In this document: positions 61,138 to 64,000 of the stretch, piece after piece
How the letters are laid out: each line of letters opens with the position of its first letter
Numbering within the stretch: the first letter of the stretch is position 1
NCBI GenBank assembly: GCA_023665755.1
Contig: JAMPDF010000001.1
Coordinates: forward strand, 449,537-513,536
DNA length: 64,000 bases
Direction: 5' to 3'
Source: Prevotella sp.
GTDB lineage: Bacteria > Bacillota_I > Bacilli_A > ML615J-28 > CAG-313
Translations under genes and position numbers: made by a program
Notes under the pieces: model-generated
What the model was told of the DNA's origin: nothing
The model's database searches: none
Seen by the model: the letters and a program-made list of their open reading frames with translations, nothing else

Positions 61138-61935
61138 ATGAAGCTATTGAAAAGTTATGTTTTGATTTTAACATGTTTTACTTTCTTCGGATTACAAGAG
61201 TGTGCGTCTTCACAAAAAGAAAAAACAAATCCGTTTTATGCCAAAATTTCTCAGTATAGTAGTTTTCAACCTGCTTTATATGAGCAATATGAACAAATTT
61301 ATCAAGAAAATCATAATATGGTATATACTTTAAACCTGGTGAATCATCCTTCCTTTTTAAAACAGGGTGAATATGATAGTTTTGCTTTTGATGACCATTA
61401 TTTATTTGTAAATCCGTATTTTCGTCTAAAGGCAAATTTTACTCCCAGTCAATTAGAAAAAGTGACTTTACCTAAAATTCATCGTCAATCAGAAGTAATG
61501 TTAATCGATTCAACTACTCAAAAAATGTATCAACAATTATATACAGAAGCTACATCATTAGGGCTAGAACTCGTCATTTTTTCTGCTTATCGCTCATATG
61601 CATATCAAAGTCATTTATATGAACAAGCCAAGAATCCTAATTATGTGGCTAAACCTGGTGCATCTGAACATCAAACAGGTTGTGCCATTGATATTGCTAC
61701 TTTAGATACGGGACTTTCCGAATATTTTGAACAAACCGCTGAATTTGATTTTTTAAAAGAAAATGCGCATCGCTTTGGTTTTATCTTACGTTATCCAAAA
61801 GGAAAAGAACATATTACAGGTTATCCTTATGAATCTTGGCATTTTCGTTATGTTGGTGTAAGCATTGCTTCTAAGATTTATCATTCTAATTTGACACTAG
61901 AAGAATATATTTATCAATATGTAGAAATCATTTAG
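61138..61935 (+). CDS. VanY-type D,D-carboxypeptidase (M15B)
   Basis: A 265-residue exported peptidase. The M15 zinc site is visible: SEHQTGCAIDI (His and Asp) and YESWHFRYVG (Glu and His). It trims the terminal D-Ala of peptidoglycan stems. The N-terminal signal ends LQECASS; the Cys could be a lipobox but Glu at -1 is atypical, so lipidation is uncertain. GAGGTGAT precedes the ATG. No VanA/B-type genes adjoin it, so it is likely a housekeeping wall enzyme rather than a resistance gene. Confidence 0.9.
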   Translation: MKLLKSYVLILTCFTFFGLQECASSQKEKTNPFYAKISQYSSFQPALYEQYEQIYQENHNMVYTLNLVNHPSFLKQGEYDSFAFDDHYLFVNPYFRLKANFTPSQLEKVTLPKIHRQSEVMLIDSTTQKMYQQLYTEATSLGLELVIFSAYRSYAYQSHLYEQAKNPNYVAKPGASEHQTGCAIDIATLDTGLSEYFEQTAEFDFLKENAHRFGFILRYPKGKEHITGYPYESWHFRYVGVSIASKIYHSNLTLEEYIYQYVEII

Positions 61936-61985
61936 CACCACTTCTTTCCTCTTTTCATATTATATAATAAGGAAGGAGTCGTATT

Positions 61986-62243
61986 ATGTATAGAAATTAT
62001 TTTCCCTATCAACAACAGCCCCGTTTGTGGCTTCCTATATTGGCCGGAGCAGCCATCATTACTGCGCCATTTTGGTTAGGCGGCAGAAATGGTTGTTGTA
62101 ACAATCAAACTACCTATGTGCCTTATAGCCAACCTCAACCTTATTACTATCCACAAGCTGTTCCATATCCATACCCATATCCTCAACCCTATCCATATCC
62201 TCAGCCATACCCTTATACCTATCCCGTCAATAATACCAATTGA
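61986..62243 (+). CDS. Pro/Tyr-rich small protein with a hydrophobic N-terminal segment
   Basis: An 85-residue protein: RLWLPILAGAAIITAPFWLGG is one hydrophobic segment, a CC pair follows, and the C-terminal half is a PYPYPQ-type low-complexity run. GGAAGGAG precedes the ATG and a TATAAT-like box lies upstream. Such Pro/Tyr-rich proteins occur among spore-coat and surface proteins, but I cannot assign one. It sits alone after the carboxypeptidase gene. Confidence 0.7.
   Translation: MYRNYFPYQQQPRLWLPILAGAAIITAPFWLGGRNGCCNNQTTYVPYSQPQPYYYPQAVPYPYPYPQPYPYPQPYPYTYPVNNTN
62160..62225 (+). repeat. PYPYPQ-encoding low-complexity repeat
   Basis: A run of CCATATCC-type repeats encoding Pro and Tyr alternately with Gln. 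The units are imperfect; slippage could change its length between strains. Confidence 0.65.
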
Positions 62244-62282
62244 TCATCCAATAGCATCCTATTTTTTATCAAAGCAATTATT

Positions 62283-62311
62283 TTGACATTTACTATAGAT
62301 TCAATTATAAT
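62283..62311 (+). promoter_or_regulatory. Consensus promoter of the lysine transporter operon
   Basis: A perfect TTGACA (62283-62288), 17-base spacer, TATAAT (62306-62311). It lies just before the lysine riboswitch. Confidence 0.88.
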
Positions 62312-62324
62312 TAAAATGCAAAAA

Positions 62325-62534
62325 AGTGAATAGAGGTAGCGGTGCAAATGAGTAGCATTTGGAGCAGGCATGCAATGAAAAATGTAAAAGGTAATCATCG
62401 CCGAATAAGATATTTAGGCATAGATATCTTATGGGGTTATAAGAAATACTTATAACACTCCTACGTAAGTAGAGGCGCTAGTTGGTTTTCATCAATTCTA
62501 ATGGATTAATAAAAAGCGTCTGAACGCTTTTTTG
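62325..62534 (+). promoter_or_regulatory. Lysine riboswitch (L-box) with terminator
   Basis: The leader carries L-box consensus pieces in order: ATAGAGGTAGC, TGAGTAGCATTTGGAG, TGAAAAATGTAAAAGG, TCGCCGAA and GGGGTTAT, followed by closing CTCCTAC. A terminator (AAAAAGCGT / ACGCTTTTT, 62511-62532) follows. Lysine should switch the downstream transporter genes off. Expected between the promoter and the transporter gene, as found. Confidence 0.9.
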
Positions 62535-62562
62535 TTTTTTTATAAACACTATTGGAGGTATT

Positions 62563-63396
62563 ATGATGAAAAAAATAATGTATGCTTGTTTACTTTTTTT
62601 AATGGTACTATCAGTAACTAGCTGTAAAAAAGTAAAATTTGATGAATCAAAAAAGACACTGGTTGTTGGTCTTGAATGTGACTATGCGCCATTCAACTGG
62701 CTTGAAACCACAAAAACCGAAACCAATTATCCTGTAGAAAATGTATCTGGTGGATATGCGGAAGGATATGACGTACAAATGGCTAAGGCTATTTGTAAAG
62801 AATTGGGCTATACTCTTGTCATTAAGAAAATTAGTTTTGATGGTCTCATTTCCGCGCTTGATTCTGGTGCCATTGATGCTATTATTGCAGGAATGAGCCC
62901 AACAGATGAAAGAAAGCTTTCTATTCAATTTAGCGATGCTTACTATCATTCCAAACATGTCCTACTTTGCCTGAAGAATTCACCTTATGTAAATGCCAAA
63001 ACATTTCAACAACTAGGTGGAGCGAAGGTAATTGGACAATTATCTACAACTTACGATACCCTAGCAAAGCAAATCAGTCAAAAAAATTCCAATTGCACTT
63101 ATTTGCAAGGATTAGAAACCATTCCTCTTATTGTCAATGCAATAAAATCAAACGTAGCTGATCTGACTGTCTTAGAAGAACCAGTGGGCAAAGGCCTTGT
63201 CTCAAGAGATGATGCGCTTACGTATTTTGCATTAGATGAAGCATTTGATTTAAATGAAGCTGATACTATCGTTTCAGTTGGGCTTCGAAAAATTGATACA
63301 TCCCTTTGTGAAAAAATCAATCAAGCCCTTGCTCATATTACCCAAGAAATGCGTGATACCTATATGGAAAATGCGGTAAACGCTGGTGAAAACTAA
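62563..63396 (+). CDS. Lysine-type ABC transporter substrate-binding lipoprotein
   Basis: A 277-residue SBP_bac_3 family protein with signal peptide and lipobox (VTSC). Features: LVVGLECDYAPFNW, GYAEGYDVQMAKAIC, DGLISALDSGAIDAIIAGMSPTDERK, which is the typical amino-acid-binding pattern with the Arg of the ligand site. The lysine riboswitch upstream indicates lysine as ligand (inference). GGAGG precedes two adjacent ATGs. The permease gene begins on its stop codon. Confidence 0.9.
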   Translation: MMKKIMYACLLFLMVLSVTSCKKVKFDESKKTLVVGLECDYAPFNWLETTKTETNYPVENVSGGYAEGYDVQMAKAICKELGYTLVIKKISFDGLISALDSGAIDAIIAGMSPTDERKLSIQFSDAYYHSKHVLLCLKNSPYVNAKTFQQLGGAKVIGQLSTTYDTLAKQISQKNSNCTYLQGLETIPLIVNAIKSNVADLTVLEEPVGKGLVSRDDALTYFALDEAFDLNEADTIVSVGLRKIDTSLCEKINQALAHITQEMRDTYMENAVNAGEN

Positions 63397-64000
63397 TGGA
63401 GTTTTTTCGTTTAATATTACAAGAATATGGTATCCTTATTTTAAAAGGAGTTGGAGTAACTCTATTGTTATCCATTGTAGGTACCATTTTAGGATTATTC
63501 ATTGCTTTATTTTTGGGTAGTATTCAAAGTCTAGATGCATCACCGTTTGAAACAAGGACTAAAAAAACAATACGAAAGATATCACAAACCTTAATTCACA
63601 TCTACGTAACTATCTTTCGTGGTACACCGATGATTGTACAAGCGGTTATATTTTATTACTCTTTTTATAAGATGGGCATCCACTGGACTCCTATTGTTGC
63701 TGGATTATTTACTGTCACCCTCAATACTTCAGCTTATTTGACAGAAGTTGTTCGTGGAGGTATTCAAAGTATCAAGAGTGATCAAACCGAAGCTGGTTTA
63801 TCGATTGGTATGACAAGTTTTCAAACCTTTTTCTATATTCGTTTACCCCAAGCATTAAAGAATGCTATGGCTTCTATTGGAAATGAATTGATTGTAAATA
63901 TTAAAGATACTTCTGTTTTGAGTGTTATTATGATTGTTGATCTATACAATGCCTGTAAAATTGCTGGTAGTAAATATAGTTTATTTGTCGAACCTATGGC
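63396..64000 (+). CDS. Amino acid ABC transporter permease (3' end outside window)
   Basis: An incomplete ORF of 201 codons running off the right edge. It is a HisM/GlnP-type permease: ILILKGVGVTLLLSIVGT, the HIYVTIFRGTPMIVQ motif, LNTSAYLTEVVRGGIQSI and the EAA loop EAGLSIGMTSFQTFFYIRLPQ. It overlaps the binding protein by one base (TAATG). An ATPase gene is expected next. Confidence 0.93.
   Translation, partial: MEFFRLILQEYGILILKGVGVTLLLSIVGTILGLFIALFLGSIQSLDASPFETRTKKTIRKISQTLIHIYVTIFRGTPMIVQAVIFYYSFYKMGIHWTPIVAGLFTVTLNTSAYLTEVVRGGIQSIKSDQTEAGLSIGMTSFQTFFYIRLPQALKNAMASIGNELIVNIKDTSVLSVIMIVDLYNACKIAGSKYSLFVEPM

Noticed and set aside
61138..61935. Vancomycin-resistance cluster
   Set aside because: Only a VanY-like carboxypeptidase is present; no ligase, VanH, VanX or VanRS genes.
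1..64000. tRNA, rRNA, insertion sequences or prophage
   Set aside because: I scanned the intergenic regions and saw no tRNA-like cloverleaf, rRNA, transposase or phage gene. XerC is the housekeeping one next to trmFO.

Overview
The window is about 64 kb of a low-GC, gene-dense chromosome from a member of the Bacillota (Firmicutes), most likely a gut-type Bacilli/Erysipelotrichia-like bacterium. This rests on gene content and order: a yqeG-yqeH-yqeK-rsfS cluster, trmR-trhP-trhP-greA, rpsB-tsf-pyrH-frr, trmFO-xerC, polA-mutM-coaE-dnaB-dnaI-thrS, a T-box, a lysine riboswitch, AAGGAGG-type ribosome binding sites and TTGACA/TATAAT promoters. An intact sigK gene with a hydrophobic pro-sequence suggests an endospore former. 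No rRNA, tRNA, CRISPR array, insertion sequence or prophage was seen; almost everything looks vertically inherited. The species cannot be named from this sequence alone.

Layout, left to right. 1-5.3 kb: a ribosome-assembly operon (yqeG, yqeH, yqeK, rsfS, a YlmC/YmxH PRC-barrel gene and a truncated ROK gene) facing sigK. 4.6-8.6 kb: an operon for the wobble-uridine modification mo5U34 (trmR, two U32-family trhP genes) followed by greA and mtnN. 8.7-14.7 kb: an XRE/TPR regulator, a YgjP-like metallopeptidase, a guanylate-kinase-like protein and a large surface glycosidase-like protein. 14.8-20.3 kb: a MurQ/GCKR-like SIS protein with a ribokinase, an M18 aminopeptidase, a YfcE phosphoesterase and a YczE membrane protein. 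20.4-22.6 kb: ktrB-ktrA potassium uptake. 22.6-26.6 kb: a 1341-residue lipoprotein with B-repeats and a GDPD domain. 26.8-34 kb: a peroxiredoxin, a decayed SDR gene, tcdA, patB, DUF3737, an aldo/keto reductase and hypothetical genes. 34-37.3 kb: frr-pyrH-tsf-rpsB behind a structured leader. 37.3-42 kb: GNAT, xerC, trmFO and a sugar-type solute-binding lipoprotein. 42.3-48.6 kb: two ferrous iron transport operons and a divergent DtxR-family repressor, with three palindromic operator candidates. 48.6-61 kb: LysM protein, a candidate small RNA, T-box-thrS, another large lipoprotein, dnaI-dnaB, an unknown gene, a MutM-CoaE fusion and polA. 61.1-64 kb: a VanY-like carboxypeptidase, a Pro/Tyr-rich peptide and a lysine-riboswitch-controlled ABC transporter that runs off the right edge.

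The most unusual items are the MutM-CoaE fusion, the apparently non-AUG (ATT/ATC) start of sigK, a promoter-hairpin-U8 small RNA upstream of the LysM gene, the rpsB leader, the DtxR-type repressor with a mixed MntR/DtxR metal site and its operator set, and uncharacterised domains in two large lipoproteins. I did not find a clear new defence or mobile system here.
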